A stretch of 55,211 bases of DNA from Clostridia bacterium (GCA_017936585.1 JAGBFI010000025.1:1-55211); one strand, 5' to 3'. Shown: positions 33,718 to 43,270, numbered from the stretch's first letter. Numbers and translations are program-made. Notes: generated by a model from the sequence alone, not told the origin.

Positions 33718-34332
33718 ATGGCGGATTTTTTTGCAGATTGTTTTTCAGATTGTATCTTTCTTGGTGTTTTTATTTTGGCGATGATTCCTATGGTGGAGGC
33801 TAAAGTTGCGATTCCGTTTGCTTTGTCTGTGCAGCTGTGGGGTGATGCAGTGCTTTCGCCTGTCGCGGCGTATTTTCTGGCACTGGTTGGTGGAATGCTG
33901 CCAGCAATTTTTGTGATTTTGCTTGCACGAATGTTTAAACGAAAAACGAGCGGTTTTGTTGTTGACAAATTTTCAAACGCGATTGAGGAGAAATATGGAA
34001 GTAAACTTGGAAAAATCAAAAACAAAAGCTCGACATTCAAAAAATGTTTGGCTTTGGCGGCGTTTGTGGCAGTGCCGTTGCCACTGACTGGGGTGTATTC
34101 GGGAAGCTTGATTGGTGGGTTTACAAATTTAAATCTTTGGCAGAGTTTTCTGTCGGTGCTTGTTGGAGATATGGTTGCATGCGGAGGGGTGCTGCTGTCG
34201 TGTTTGTTGTTTGAAAATTCCGCATTTTATGTGATGATTGCTTCGCTTGTGCTGATTGTGGTGTTTGCGCTTGTCAATATGGCTGTGATGATTGTCAACA
34301 AAATAAGAAAAAAGGGAAAACTGGAAATTTAA
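33718..34332 (+). CDS. Small multidrug export-family membrane protein (COG2426)
   Basis: A 204-residue inner-membrane protein with about five helices. The hallmark is AFVAVPLPLTGVYSGSLIGG near residue 120, plus AMIPMVEAKVAIPFALS near residue 25. These are the two re-entrant motifs of the putative small multi-drug export family. Transport function is by family name only. The start at 33718 follows AAGGGGG; a longer frame from 33679 runs across that site. Confidence 0.8.
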   Translation: MADFFADCFSDCIFLGVFILAMIPMVEAKVAIPFALSVQLWGDAVLSPVAAYFLALVGGMLPAIFVILLARMFKRKTSGFVVDKFSNAIEEKYGSKLGKIKNKSSTFKKCLALAAFVAVPLPLTGVYSGSLIGGFTNLNLWQSFLSVLVGDMVACGGVLLSCLLFENSAFYVMIASLVLIVVFALVNMAVMIVNKIRKKGKLEI

Positions 34333-34632
34333 ACATATCCTTTGAAATGTTAACAGAGAAGCGAGCATAGGGGGTGGCAGAGGATTGCGGCGTCAAATAC
34401 GGATGTGTACGGCAATAAGTTTGAATATTAACAAAACAAAAAAAGAAAAGAGATGTAAAATTTGTTCCTCACGAACTAATTATCTCTTTTCATTTTTAAG
34501 TTAATCAACAACTTGGTTGCTTAACTTATTTCTATTTTGTGTTGATTTTTCAATCTTATTCATAAAAATGCAAACTTTTTTTCGCATGGTGAGTGTTTTT
34601 GTGTTTGTTGTTCTCTTGCTTTAAGTTTGTTG
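34333..34632. other. 300-bp convergent gap with a two-level hairpin
   Basis: The gap holds no gene. AAAAGAGAT (34447-34455) pairs with ATCTCTTTT (34482-34490). The arms enclose a second stem GTTC/GAAC around CTCAC. With A and T runs on each side it can terminate transcription from both strands. The remainder, 34501-34620, is AT-rich sequence without a supported frame. Confidence 0.6.
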
Positions 34633-36486
34633 TTATCTTGCATATCTGCCGAAAAGGAATTTTTTGATGTAATAATTCACTGGGAAGGCCAAAGCAAGGG
34701 AGTAGATCGGCACAAGAAGTGAGGTCAAGAATTGGTGCATTGTTTCAAATTGCATTCCGCAGAAAATGTTGATGACAAAAATGATCATTGCTGCAAGCAC
34801 AAAAACTGCCCAATTTACGATGGAGTTGTAGGTTAAATTTGCTTTTTTGCTTGGGTGAACTTTAAAGCGGATGAATGTGAAGATTGTGTATACGGCAAAC
34901 AGGGCTGGGGAGGTGTAGAAAAAGAAATTTGTGCTTGTGCTGAGAAGATTTGTACCGTTGATGATCAGGAATAAAACAGTTGAACCGGTGCCAGAAAGAA
35001 GAAGAAGAAAGAGTGAACTTATGAATGTCAAGAAGTTTGTGTTGTGCTCGCGTTGAACGTTTGCTTTCTTATATTCCTTAAATTCAATTCCGTGGCCGCT
35101 GTAATATTTTTTCAATGTGCCATAATCAACGAAACTTGTCATGTCGTTGAAGTTTTCGCTTTCTTGGATTGTTGCTGGCTCAACAGGGGCTTTTTCTTTT
35201 TTGCGCTCAAAAAGTTTTGCCATCATATCCTTGTAGGTTGGTTCCAGTTCGCTGTTGCGCTTTGGTGCTGGAAGGTTGTCGTCCGTTACATCGATTTCAA
35301 TGTTTGGAGGTGTGATTTTTCTTTGAATTGGAATCTGGTTTTCTTGAATTCGTGGTTCTGTGATGAAAACCGCATCATCAATTCGTTCTGGAGTGATTTC
35401 TGTGTTGTCATGCGAAACTGCAGCTTGAGTTGTTGGGGAGGTGTAAGATGAATATGAGGTTGTTTGATTTGGGATTGTTGGGGTTTCAGTTTCGGTTTCT
35501 TTTTGAAGTTGAACCTCATTTTCAAATCTGTTTTGTCTTGCGCTCAACATTGATGCTTTAAGTTCTTCAATGCGTGCTTTTTGAATTTCTTGTTCGTCTG
35601 CACGTTCATAAACAACAGTCATTTCAATTTGATTTTCAGAGAAACTCTTGCGTTTGCGATACTTTTTAAGTTCGCTTGAAGTGTCATAAAGACGGCGATT
35701 CTGTTCTTGCATTTCAGCTGTCAATCTTTCGTGTTCTTCCAAAAGCTTCGCATCATCCTTTTGAGGGGCTTCTTCAAGTTTGGATTGATAATAGTCTATC
35801 TTTTCTTGGTCGGCATCAACTGCGTCAGTTGAGTTTGTTTCTGATGTAATGTTTTCTGCAATGTATTTGCTCTCAGTCTCAATCTCAGCGTTTTCACCTT
35901 TAGTTTCAGACTCTGATGAAAGTTCGCTTTTTTCAATTCCTTCCACTGCTTGGGAGGTGTCTGTTGCAGGTTGTGCGGCTTGGAAAGAGAAGATGTCGAT
36001 TTGATTTTCAACGACATTTTCTGTTTTTTCTTCAACGACATGTGTTGTGGCAGGCTTTTCCTCTTTCATCAAGTTGAAAATGTTGTCTTGATGTAAGAAC
36101 ATTGGTTTTTGTTCGGCTGACTCCTCCAAAGAGCTTTCTGCTGAAGGGGCGATTGTGTCCTCTGTTTTTGCAGCAGGGGCGTCCTCAGATTCATACGTGG
36201 CATTTGCAAACTCAACAGTAAGCTCTTCAAGTGTTTTTTTGCCGTCATTTGTTATGGTGTAGTAGTGTCTCTTTCCACCCATTGTGCTCTCTCCCCAATA
36301 TGAAGATGAAACCAATCCTTTCTTCTCCATGCGGGTGAGGCATGAATACAAAGTTGGTTTTTTCATCAAATAATTTCCGCCAGTTTTGGTTGAAATGTAT
36401 TCAATGATTTCCAAACCATACTTTGAGCCGTGTGAGAGGCTGTCCAAAACCAAATATGAAACTTGACCATTTGAGTTGAATGCCAT
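34633..36486 (-). CDS. PadR-type HTH protein fused to a long acidic linker and a four-helix membrane domain
   Basis: A 617-residue chimera-like protein. Residues 1-95 form a winged helix of the PadR family: SYLVLDSLSHGSKYGLEIIEYI, then KKPTLYSCLTRMEKKGLVSSSYWGE and KRHYYTITNDGKKTLEEL. Residues 100-470 are low-complexity, rich in Glu, Thr, Ser and Gln, with a coiled-coil stretch (EEHERLTAEMQEQNRRLYDTS). Residues 490-610 hold four transmembrane helices (FISSLFLLLLSGTGSTVLFLI, FFYTSPALFAVYTIFTFI, VNWAVFVLAAMIIFVINIF, SLLVPIYSLALAFPVNYYI). PadR proteins are normally soluble repressors of about 110-180 residues. The layout suggests a membrane-tethered regulator that releases or presents a DNA-binding head in response to an envelope signal. 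The start follows AAAGGGAG. Confidence 0.75.
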   Translation of the reverse strand: MAFNSNGQVSYLVLDSLSHGSKYGLEIIEYISTKTGGNYLMKKPTLYSCLTRMEKKGLVSSSYWGESTMGGKRHYYTITNDGKKTLEELTVEFANATYESEDAPAAKTEDTIAPSAESSLEESAEQKPMFLHQDNIFNLMKEEKPATTHVVEEKTENVVENQIDIFSFQAAQPATDTSQAVEGIEKSELSSESETKGENAEIETESKYIAENITSETNSTDAVDADQEKIDYYQSKLEEAPQKDDAKLLEEHERLTAEMQEQNRRLYDTSSELKKYRKRKSFSENQIEMTVVYERADEQEIQKARIEELKASMLSARQNRFENEVQLQKETETETPTIPNQTTSYSSYTSPTTQAAVSHDNTEITPERIDDAVFITEPRIQENQIPIQRKITPPNIEIDVTDDNLPAPKRNSELEPTYKDMMAKLFERKKEKAPVEPATIQESENFNDMTSFVDYGTLKKYYSGHGIEFKEYKKANVQREHNTNFLTFISSLFLLLLSGTGSTVLFLIINGTNLLSTSTNFFFYTSPALFAVYTIFTFIRFKVHPSKKANLTYNSIVNWAVFVLAAMIIFVINIFCGMQFETMHQFLTSLLVPIYSLALAFPVNYYIKKFLFGRYAR

Positions 36487-36553
36487 ATTTTTTCTCCCTT
36501 TATTTTCTATGAATAGTATAAACTTTTGATCGAAATGTTGTCAAATAAATTGA

Positions 36554-36640
36554 GGGTGTTATGCAAAAATTTATTGCATAATACAACAAAATAAGTGGTG
36601 ATATGCAAGGTATGGTGCTATACATTGTGGTATTATGCAG
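36554..36640. repeat. Palindromic repeat family copy R3, with extra half-units
   Basis: GGTGTTATGCAA (36555-36566) pairs with TTGCATAATACAAC (36574-36587). Further halves follow: GGTGATATGCA (36598), TATGGTGCTATAC (36611) and GTGGTATTATGCA (36627-36639). Confidence 0.65.
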
Positions 36641-36686
36641 AATTTTGCCATATTTAGTGATTGTATTTTCCTTTTTAAATTTTGTT

Positions 36687-36714
36687 TTGAAATCAAAAAG
36701 AAATTTGTTATCAT
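36687..36714 (+). promoter_or_regulatory. Promoter giving a leaderless transcript of the YgjP-like gene
   Basis: TTGAAA at 36687-36692, a 16-nt spacer and TATCAT at 36709-36714. The ATG is at 36722, 7 bases after the -10 box, and no Shine-Dalgarno sequence is present. Confidence 0.55.
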
Positions 36715-36721
36715 ATTCAAT

Positions 36722-37351
36722 ATGAAAGTTCAAATCGAAAAATCAAGAAGAAAAACAGTGGTGTTGAAGATTCTGGACAGCGAAAATGCTGTGCTGAAAG
36801 CTCCAGTTTTTTATAGCGACAAAAAGCTTGCACAATTTCTTGAAAGCAAGAAAGAGTGGTTGTTAAAGACTGTGCAAAAATTTAAGGAAAAAGAAAATTT
36901 TGCCAAACAATTCCAATTTGACAAGTTTGTTTATCAAGCGGGCGGCGTGCTTATGCCAACGAGTGAACTTTGCAAAAATTTTGATGAACTCTCTGAGGAT
37001 GCGAAAAAGAGGCGAATTAAGAAGAAATACAGAGAAATGTTCTTTGAACTGGAAAAACTTGCGGTCGCGATCTCTGCAAAAACAGGACTCAGATTTCAGA
37101 AGATTGTTCCCACATCGTCTGTCAGGATTTGGGGGAGTTTTAACACGAAAGGTGAGATGAAATTGAACGTGAAATTGTCGATTATTCCAAAGGATTTGGC
37201 GGCTTATGTGATTTGTCATGAGTTGTGCCACGGGCTCCACATGAATCACAGTCCAAAATTCTGGAACGCGGTTACAAAGGTATGCCCAAATTATAAAACA
37301 ATGAAAAAGGAACTCGACCAATTTTCGTTCGTTTTAAAAGCGAAGTTTTAG
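36722..37351 (+). CDS. YgjP/WSS1-like zinc metallopeptidase (DUF45)
   Basis: A 209-residue protein of the YgjP (DUF45, M48-like) family. The zinc-binding motif is VICHELCHGLHMNHSPKFW near residue 168: HExxH with a third His six residues further. Upstream conserved parts are SRRKTVVLKI and SVRIWGSFNTKGEMKLNVKLSIIPKDL. The substrate is unknown. The start at 36722 is supported by the family's usual N-terminus (MKVQIEKSRRKTV); the frame is open to 36635 but those residues are hydrophobic noise. Confidence 0.85.
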   Translation: MKVQIEKSRRKTVVLKILDSENAVLKAPVFYSDKKLAQFLESKKEWLLKTVQKFKEKENFAKQFQFDKFVYQAGGVLMPTSELCKNFDELSEDAKKRRIKKKYREMFFELEKLAVAISAKTGLRFQKIVPTSSVRIWGSFNTKGEMKLNVKLSIIPKDLAAYVICHELCHGLHMNHSPKFWNAVTKVCPNYKTMKKELDQFSFVLKAKF

Positions 37352-37389
37352 TTTGAATAAATAAGCCAAAACAACAAAAACTAAGAAGT

Positions 37390-38571
37390 ATGAAAAAAGG
37401 TCTTACGTCTTTGGTTTTGTTTATTTTGATGTTTTGTTTTTCATTCTCAGTTGTCATGCCTCTGCAAGAGGTCTTGTCACTTGAGGATGGTTTTTTGTCG
37501 AGTTATGAAGATGTTGAAAGTTCCAATCAGAACAACAAGTTTGGATTTTTTATCAAGTCAAATCTGGAAGAAAAAGAGAAAATTGTTGGTGGGCAGAAAA
37601 ACAAACAAAACGAGGTTATTTTTAAGCTTTTTGGATTTATTCCAATCAAGAAAGTGTCAGTTGTTATGGCTGGGGATGAGGACTTTTATGTTGGCGGAGT
37701 GCCTGTTGGGTTGACGATTTGTTCTGAAGGGGCGATTGTTGTCAGCAACGACAATGACGATGTGGTGTTAAAAGAAGGGGATATTATAACGCATATCAAT
37801 GGCAAACCGGTGGAAGGGTTGGACAATATCCAAGATTTGTTGCAGGACGGAGAGAGTGTTGAAGAAACAGAGATTGAATTCCTGCGAAAAAACAAACCAA
37901 TTAAGGCACTTGTAAAGTCCGTTCGAGATGATGATACAGGGAAACTGAGGCTTGGTCTTTGGGTTAAAGATGACATCTCAGGGGTTGGAACACTGACTTT
38001 TGTAAACAAGAAGACGCACAGATATGGTGCACTTGGGCATCCGATTGTTGAAGGTTCCGGAGGAAATGTTGTACCTGTTGCAAATGGCAAAATTTATGAA
38101 TGTAATTTGATTGGGATTAACAAGGGGAAGAGAAATAATCCAGGGGAATTGAGATGTGTTTTTAAATCAAACTCCAACAGTAAGGGGAGCATTGAAAGCA
38201 ACACAAAATTTGGAATAAGCGGCGTTTTGAATGATACAACAGATCTTGTTGATGAAAACTTGACTGCAAAGCTTGGTGGCAGGCTTGGGGTTAAGATGGG
38301 GAAAGCCAAGATTGTTTCAAGCATAAGCGGAATTAGAGAGGAGTATGACATCGAGATCATCAAAACAAACTATCAAAAATCTGCAAATGACAAAAGTATT
38401 GTTTTTAGGGTTAAAGACAAGAGGTTGCTTGATATGACTGGAGGAATTGTGCAAGGGATGAGTGGCTCACCAATTATGCAAGATGGTAAAATTGTGGGAG
38501 CGGTGACTCATGTTTTTCTGAATGACCCAACAAAGGGTTATGGTGTCTATGTTGATTGGATGTTAAACTGA
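37390..38571 (+). CDS. spoIVB: Stage IV sporulation protein B (S55 serine peptidase with PDZ)
   Basis: A 393-residue signalling protease of the spore intermembrane space. It starts with a membrane anchor/signal (MKKGLTSLVLFILMFCFSFS). A PDZ domain follows (about residues 100-185: GGVPVGLTICSEGAIVVSN, then LKEGDIITHINGKPVEGL). The S55 peptidase domain has the catalytic His in YGALGHPI and the catalytic Ser in GIVQGMSGSPIMQDGKIVGAVTHV near residue 360. In Bacillus SpoIVB cleaves SpoIVFA and so activates sigma-K. It shows that the host makes endospores. Bacillus has argR-recN-spoIVB-spo0A; here four genes lie between recN and spoIVB and spo0A is not next to it. Confidence 0.95.
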   Translation: MKKGLTSLVLFILMFCFSFSVVMPLQEVLSLEDGFLSSYEDVESSNQNNKFGFFIKSNLEEKEKIVGGQKNKQNEVIFKLFGFIPIKKVSVVMAGDEDFYVGGVPVGLTICSEGAIVVSNDNDDVVLKEGDIITHINGKPVEGLDNIQDLLQDGESVEETEIEFLRKNKPIKALVKSVRDDDTGKLRLGLWVKDDISGVGTLTFVNKKTHRYGALGHPIVEGSGGNVVPVANGKIYECNLIGINKGKRNNPGELRCVFKSNSNSKGSIESNTKFGISGVLNDTTDLVDENLTAKLGGRLGVKMGKAKIVSSISGIREEYDIEIIKTNYQKSANDKSIVFRVKDKRLLDMTGGIVQGMSGSPIMQDGKIVGAVTHVFLNDPTKGYGVYVDWMLN

Positions 38572-38667
38572 ATTCAAAAAGTAATATAAAGAAACTCTGC
38601 AAAAGAAACCTAAAATTTTTATTGTCTTTTTGATTTTTTTCATAATGCACCTTTATGACATGCAACG

Positions 38668-38710
38668 CAAAATATGGTGTAGTACGCTTTGAATACTACA
38701 CCATATTTTG
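38668..38710. repeat. Palindromic repeat family copy R4 (perfect 17-bp arms)
   Basis: CAAAATATGGTGTAGTA (38668-38684), a 9-nt loop, then TACTACACCATATTTTG (38694-38710). It lies between convergent genes and could also end transcription on both strands. Confidence 0.9.
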
Positions 38711-38754
38711 TTAAACTATCATATTTTTGATTAAGCATTTTGAATGTTTTAATT

Positions 38755-39825
38755 TTAATCTTCGTCAAGGTTGTGAATTTTCACTTTGCCTGCAACTGAC
38801 TTTCTCATGTCTTCATTGATTGCGGCGTAGTGTCTTTTTGTTGTGTTGACATCTTTATGTCCCAAAACATCGGCGACAATATAGATGTCTTTAGTTTCTC
38901 TATACAAATTTGTGCCAAAGGTTGAGCGGAGTTTGTGAGGAGAAATCTTTTTGAGAGGGCTTCCTTCTTTTGCAAACTTTTTCACTAAATTTTCGACTGC
39001 GCGCACACAAATTCTTTTGTTTTGCAGCGACACAAACATGGCGTTTTCGTTTGGATCGAGCTTCAGCGTGCTTCGTTTTGTCAACCAGTCTTGCAGTGCT
39101 TCTTTCACTTCCAAAGAGAAATATAAAATTGTTTGATTTCCACCTTTTCTTGTCACTTTGAAGGCGTTTTGTGAGAAGTCAAAATCTTCAACATTCAAGC
39201 CGACAAGTTCGGAAATTCTTATGCCTGTGCCAAGAAACAGGGTGACAATGGCGTTGTCTCGCACTTGCGTGTTTTTGTTGTAGTGTTTCTGCCTTTCTGT
39301 GAAGGTTTTTGGAGACTGCACAGCATTCAGCATTCTTGAAACTTCATCCTTTTCAAGGCGGATGATTTCTTTGTTGTGAAGCTTTGGAGTTTGAATTTTG
39401 CTGGCAACGTTCTTTTCCAGCAGGTCATGATTAAAAAGATATTTAAAAAAACTGCGAACACTCGCCAATTTTCGCGCTTTTCCGCGCTCTGTGTTCTTGA
39501 CCATTTTGTTGTTGTTTTGATAGTATGACAAATAGGAGAGGTAGTTTTCGATGTTTCGCGCTTGAAGTTCGTTAAGGTCGTCAAGCGAAATTTGCGCCTT
39601 AGGCTTTTTGACAACAAACTTTTCAAGATAGTCAAAAAACACGCTCAAATCCATGGCATAGTTGACGCGGGTGAGGCTGGAAGTGTTGTTTTCAATGCCG
39701 GTGAAAAAATCATAGCAATACTCAGGAAGCTCCATGAGATAGTTGCCGACTTTCTGCATATTTTTCAAATCTCTCTTTTCATAAAAGGATAAATTCTTCA
39801 TCTTTCTTCTCTTTCTCGACTTCAT
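38755..39825 (-). CDS. Xer-like tyrosine recombinase
   Basis: A 356-residue site-specific recombinase. The N-terminal SAM-like DNA-binding domain has TRVNYAMDLSVFFDYLEKF near residue 55. The catalytic domain has Arg in GTGIRISELVGLNVEDF, a Lys in the beta hairpin (VTRKGGNQTILYF), HKLRSTFGTNLY, the second His in VLGHKDVNTTKRHY and its nucleophile Tyr. All active residues are present. Length and the LPEYCYDFF-TGIE start fit a chromosomal family common in Clostridia, with a role like XerC/XerD in dimer resolution. No phage genes or att repeats are next to it. The start may instead be the ATG at 39801 (MKNLSFYEKRD), which has a purine-rich stretch upstream. Confidence 0.85.
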   Translation of the reverse strand: MKSRKRRKMKNLSFYEKRDLKNMQKVGNYLMELPEYCYDFFTGIENNTSSLTRVNYAMDLSVFFDYLEKFVVKKPKAQISLDDLNELQARNIENYLSYLSYYQNNNKMVKNTERGKARKLASVRSFFKYLFNHDLLEKNVASKIQTPKLHNKEIIRLEKDEVSRMLNAVQSPKTFTERQKHYNKNTQVRDNAIVTLFLGTGIRISELVGLNVEDFDFSQNAFKVTRKGGNQTILYFSLEVKEALQDWLTKRSTLKLDPNENAMFVSLQNKRICVRAVENLVKKFAKEGSPLKKISPHKLRSTFGTNLYRETKDIYIVADVLGHKDVNTTKRHYAAINEDMRKSVAGKVKIHNLDED

Positions 39826-39945
39826 TTTATAACAAAAAAATTTTTAAAGCAAACATTTTCAAAGGTCAACAAGAAAATCTTTTCGCAAAACACAAAGAAA
39901 AGACATCCTTCGACAAAAACGAAAAAAATAAGATGTCAATATTTG

Positions 39946-39974
39946 TTGCTTTTTCAGTTTTATTGTGATAAAAT
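39946..39974 (+). promoter_or_regulatory. Promoter of tig
   Basis: TTGCTT at 39946-39951, a 17-nt spacer and TAAAAT at 39969-39974. Upstream, GACATC (39902) and GATGTC (39932) form a spaced inverted repeat of unknown meaning. Confidence 0.65.
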
Positions 39975-40007
39975 TTATACAGTCTATTTAGTACACGGAG
40001 GGAAAAT

Positions 40008-41264
40008 ATGTTTAATTTGAAAAAAGACAAGACTAAAGTTGAAATTGAGTTGTCAATCGACAACAAAGAATGGGAAGAAGGAGTTCAAAAAGTCTACGAA
40101 CAAAACAAAGGCAAATATGCTGTTGTGGGATTCAGAAAAGGTCACGCTCCACGCAGGGTGATTGAGCAACAATATGGCGACAGCATTTTCTTTGAAGACA
40201 CTGTTGACTATTTTGTTAACAAAACAATGAACGATGTTTTGGAGAAAAATCCTGAACTTGAACCTGTTGCAATGCCAACAACACAATTTGAAAGCTACAC
40301 AAAGGACGCTGGTCTCAAAATGAAGATTTTGTTTGAGATTATTCCTGATTTTGAACTTTGCAAATATAAGGATGTGACAATCAAAGTTCATTCTGCAGAG
40401 GTTACTGATGGTGAGGTTGAACACCAAATTCATCACTTGCTTGAAGACAACGCAACTTTCACATCTGTTGACAGAGAAATCAAAAATGGCGACAGCGTTA
40501 TGATTGACTTTATCGGCTTCATTGATAATGTTGAATTTGAAGGCGGCTCAGCAACAAACTATCCGCTTGAAATTGGCTCTCACTCTTTCATTGACACATT
40601 TGAAGACCAACTTGTTGGACACAAGAAGGGCGAGGTTGTTGACGTGAATGTGACATTCCCAGAGAACTATCACGCAGAGGAATTTAAAGGCAAGCCTGCA
40701 ACATTCAAAGTGACAATCAACGACATCAGAGAAAAGACTCTTCCAACATTGGATGACAATTTTATCTCAAATGCGACTGAATTTGAGACAGTTGAAGAGT
40801 ATAAAAAAGACGTAACTGCTCATATTCAAACTATGAAGCAAAATGAATTGGAAGCTGAGTTTGAATATAACATGAGAGAATATCTCGTTGCAAACACTGA
40901 AATTGAAATCCCAGAAGTTATGATTGAAACGATGCAACACCATGAAATGCACAGACTTCAAGATGCTTTGGAAGCATATCATATTCCAATGGAGCAATAT
41001 CTTCTCAGCTGCGGAATTTCATCAGTTGAAGAATATATGAAGAGCTTGAGAGAAAGAACAATCATGTCAATCAAATCTCGTTATATCTACAGAAAAATCA
41101 TCGAAGAAAACAAGTTGGAAGTGCCTGCTGCAGAGCTTGAAGCTGCAACAGCTGGAATGACTGAAAGAGAAGATAAAATTCGCACAGAAAACGAAATGAT
41201 TTTGAAGATTATGAACAAGTTCTTGAGAGATAACAACAAGATTGAAATCACAGATGAAGAATAA
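40008..41264 (+). CDS. tig: Trigger factor
   Basis: A 418-residue ribosome-bound chaperone. The N-terminal ribosome-docking domain includes the signature GFRKGHAPRRVIEQQYG near residue 42. The FKBP-type prolyl isomerase domain covers about residues 155-240 (GDSVMIDFIGFIDNVEFEGGSA, then GHKKGEVVDVNVTFPENYHAEEFKGKPATFKVTI). The C-terminal helical arms end with a Lys/Asn-rich tail. The strong site CGGAGGG precedes ATG. It is followed by clpP and clpX, the standard tig-clpP-clpX order. Confidence 0.97.
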   Translation: MFNLKKDKTKVEIELSIDNKEWEEGVQKVYEQNKGKYAVVGFRKGHAPRRVIEQQYGDSIFFEDTVDYFVNKTMNDVLEKNPELEPVAMPTTQFESYTKDAGLKMKILFEIIPDFELCKYKDVTIKVHSAEVTDGEVEHQIHHLLEDNATFTSVDREIKNGDSVMIDFIGFIDNVEFEGGSATNYPLEIGSHSFIDTFEDQLVGHKKGEVVDVNVTFPENYHAEEFKGKPATFKVTINDIREKTLPTLDDNFISNATEFETVEEYKKDVTAHIQTMKQNELEAEFEYNMREYLVANTEIEIPEVMIETMQHHEMHRLQDALEAYHIPMEQYLLSCGISSVEEYMKSLRERTIMSIKSRYIYRKIIEENKLEVPAAELEAATAGMTEREDKIRTENEMILKIMNKFLRDNNKIEITDEE

Positions 41265-41318
41265 TTTATTTCAAGGTTTATTGTTGATTTTTTAATTCTA
41301 ATTTATTGGAGGCGAAAT

Positions 41319-41909
41319 ATGATGATACCTATGGTTGTGGATCAAACTGGAGCAAATGAAAGGTCTTATGACATATATTCTAGATTGCTTGAAGACAGAA
41401 TCGTCTTTCTCACGGGAGAGATTAACGATGCTTCTGCAAACGTTGTCATTGCGCAGTTGATTTATTTGGAAGGGAAAAATCCTGATAAGGACATTTTCCT
41501 TTACATCAACAGCCCTGGCGGTTCAGTGAGTGCGGGCATTGCGATTTATGACACAATGAACTATATCAAGTGCGATGTTTCAACAATCTGCATCGGTCTT
41601 GCTGCTTCAATGGGAGCTTTCTTGCTTTCAAGTGGGGCAAAAGGAAAGCGTTTTGCGCTGCCAAACAGTGAAATTATGATTCATCAACCTCTTGGCGGGG
41701 CGCAAGGACAAGCGAGCGATATTGAAATTCAAGCGCAACATATGAAAAAAACAAAAAATATGCTCAATCGCATTTTAAGCGAAAACACCGGAAAGTCTTT
41801 GGAAGAAATTGAAAAAGACACTGACAGAGACAATTATATGACACCGGAAGAAGCGAAGAAATACGGCTTGATTGACAACATTTTTGTGACAAGAAAAAAC
41901 AAAAAATAA
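41319..41909 (+). CDS. clpP: ATP-dependent Clp protease, proteolytic subunit
   Basis: A 196-residue serine peptidase. The N-terminus [29 protein letters not shown] is typical. The catalytic Ser lies in [16 protein letters not shown], the His in [20 protein letters not shown] and the Asp in [18 protein letters not shown] precedes the start; ATGATG gives two possible first codons. The gene sits 54 bases after tig and 15 before clpX. Confidence 0.97.
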   Translation: MMIPMVVDQTGANERSYDIYSRLLEDRIVFLTGEINDASANVVIAQLIYLEGKNPDKDIFLYINSPGGSVSAGIAIYDTMNYIKCDVSTICIGLAASMGAFLLSSGAKGKRFALPNSEIMIHQPLGGAQGQASDIEIQAQHMKKTKNMLNRILSENTGKSLEEIEKDTDRDNYMTPEEAKKYGLIDNIFVTRKNKK

Positions 41910-41924
41910 TTAAGGGGCGACTGA

Positions 41925-43220
41925 ATGAAAGAAATTGAAATGTGCTCTTGCACTTTTTGTGGCAGACCTCAGAAGGCGGCAAAAAAACTGATTGCAAGCC
42001 CAAACGGAGAAGCTTTCATTTGCGATGATTGCATCAGGATTTGCAGAGACATCATCAAAGAAGAAAGCCAAAAGGTGAAGGTGTTTAAAGACCTTATTTT
42101 GCCTTCTCCAAAGGACATCAAAAAAAGCTTGGACAACTATGTGATTGGGCAGGAACAGGCAAAGAAAGTGTTGTCGGTTGCGGTGTTTAATCACTATAAA
42201 AGAATAAACTACAACGAACACAACAAAATGCATTCTAAGAAGGGTAAGGATGCCGAAATCAAAAACCTGTTGGAACTTGAAAAAAGCAATGTTTTGATGA
42301 TTGGCCCAACCGGCTCTGGAAAAACTCTTCTTGTCAGAACATTGGCAAGAATTTTGGATGTGCCATTTGCTTGTGCGGATGCGACAACTTTGACTGAAGC
42401 TGGCTATGTGGGCGAAGATGTTGAGAATGTGCTTTTGAAGCTTATTCAAAATGCCGATTATGACATCGAGAAAGCACAAAGAGGCATCATATATATTGAT
42501 GAAATCGACAAACTTGCAAGGAAGAGCGAAAATCGTTCATTGACAAGAGATGTTGGCGGTGAGGGAGTTCAGCAAGCACTTTTGAAAATCATTGAAAGCA
42601 CAATTGCGAGTGTTCCTCCACAAGGAGGAAGAAAACATCCCCATCAAGAGATGCTCCAAATTGACACAACAAACATTTTGTTTATTTGTGGTGGTGCGTT
42701 CGTTGGTTTGGAAGACATCATTCACAAACGTCTCACAACTTCATCGATTGGCTTCAATGCAAACATCAAAAATTCAACCGAAAAAGCAAAGGTTGATTAC
42801 TCGAAAGATGTTCAGCCAGACGATTTGATTAAGTTTGGACTTATTCCAGAATTTGTTGGAAGACTTCCAATCATAACGGGGCTTGATGACCTTGACAACA
42901 GCGCGCTTGAGAAGATTTTGGTTGAGCCAAAGAATTCCTTGATTAAGCAATATAAGCAAATGTTTAAGATTGACGGCTTTGACATTGATTTTGAGGATGA
43001 AGCCATCGCATATGTTGCAGAAAAGGCGATTGCGCTGAAAACGGGTGCCAGAGGAATTCGAACAATCATGGAGACAAAGATGCTTGAATTGATGTTTGAT
43101 TTGCCAGACCCAAAAGTTTACAGTAAAATCATCATCACGCGAGACTTTATTGAAAAAGGCTCAGAACCAATTTTGATAAGAAAAGAAGAAATAAAAGAAG
43201 AAAAGGAAGAGGCTGTTTAG
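41925..43220 (+). CDS. clpX: ATP-dependent Clp protease, ATP-binding subunit ClpX
   Basis: A 431-residue AAA+ unfoldase. An N-terminal zinc-binding domain has CTFCGRPQ and CDDCIRIC. Walker A is [15 protein letters not shown], the pore loop is [11 protein letters not shown], Walker B is [13 protein letters not shown], and there is an RxH-type loop ([13 protein letters not shown]). The ClpP-docking tripeptide IGF is present in [11 protein letters not shown]. Sensor 2 is [11 protein letters not shown]. It pairs with the ClpP encoded upstream. Confidence 0.97.
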   Translation: MKEIEMCSCTFCGRPQKAAKKLIASPNGEAFICDDCIRICRDIIKEESQKVKVFKDLILPSPKDIKKSLDNYVIGQEQAKKVLSVAVFNHYKRINYNEHNKMHSKKGKDAEIKNLLELEKSNVLMIGPTGSGKTLLVRTLARILDVPFACADATTLTEAGYVGEDVENVLLKLIQNADYDIEKAQRGIIYIDEIDKLARKSENRSLTRDVGGEGVQQALLKIIESTIASVPPQGGRKHPHQEMLQIDTTNILFICGGAFVGLEDIIHKRLTTSSIGFNANIKNSTEKAKVDYSKDVQPDDLIKFGLIPEFVGRLPIITGLDDLDNSALEKILVEPKNSLIKQYKQMFKIDGFDIDFEDEAIAYVAEKAIALKTGARGIRTIMETKMLELMFDLPDPKVYSKIIITRDFIEKGSEPILIRKEEIKEEKEEAV

Positions 43221-43241
43221 TTTTTGATGGTTCAAATTTTG

Positions 43242-43270
43242 AAAGAAAGCAAACTCGCTTTCTTTTTTTT
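43242..43270 (+). terminator. Terminator of the tig-clpPX operon
   Basis: AAAGAAAGC (43242-43250), loop, GCTTTCTTT (43257-43265), then T. Confidence 0.9.

Noticed and set aside
34441..34490. CRISPR-like or tandem repeat in the 34.4-kb gap
   Set aside because: Only one inverted repeat is present; there are no regularly spaced direct repeats.
38755..39825. Phage integrase belonging to the head module
   Set aside because: It lies 20 kb from the head genes with housekeeping genes between, and its N-terminus fits a chromosomal Xer-like family. No att repeat is seen.
39840..39945. CtsR operator ahead of tig-clpPX
   Set aside because: Only one AGGTCAA-like half is seen; the tandem heptanucleotide repeat of CtsR sites is missing.
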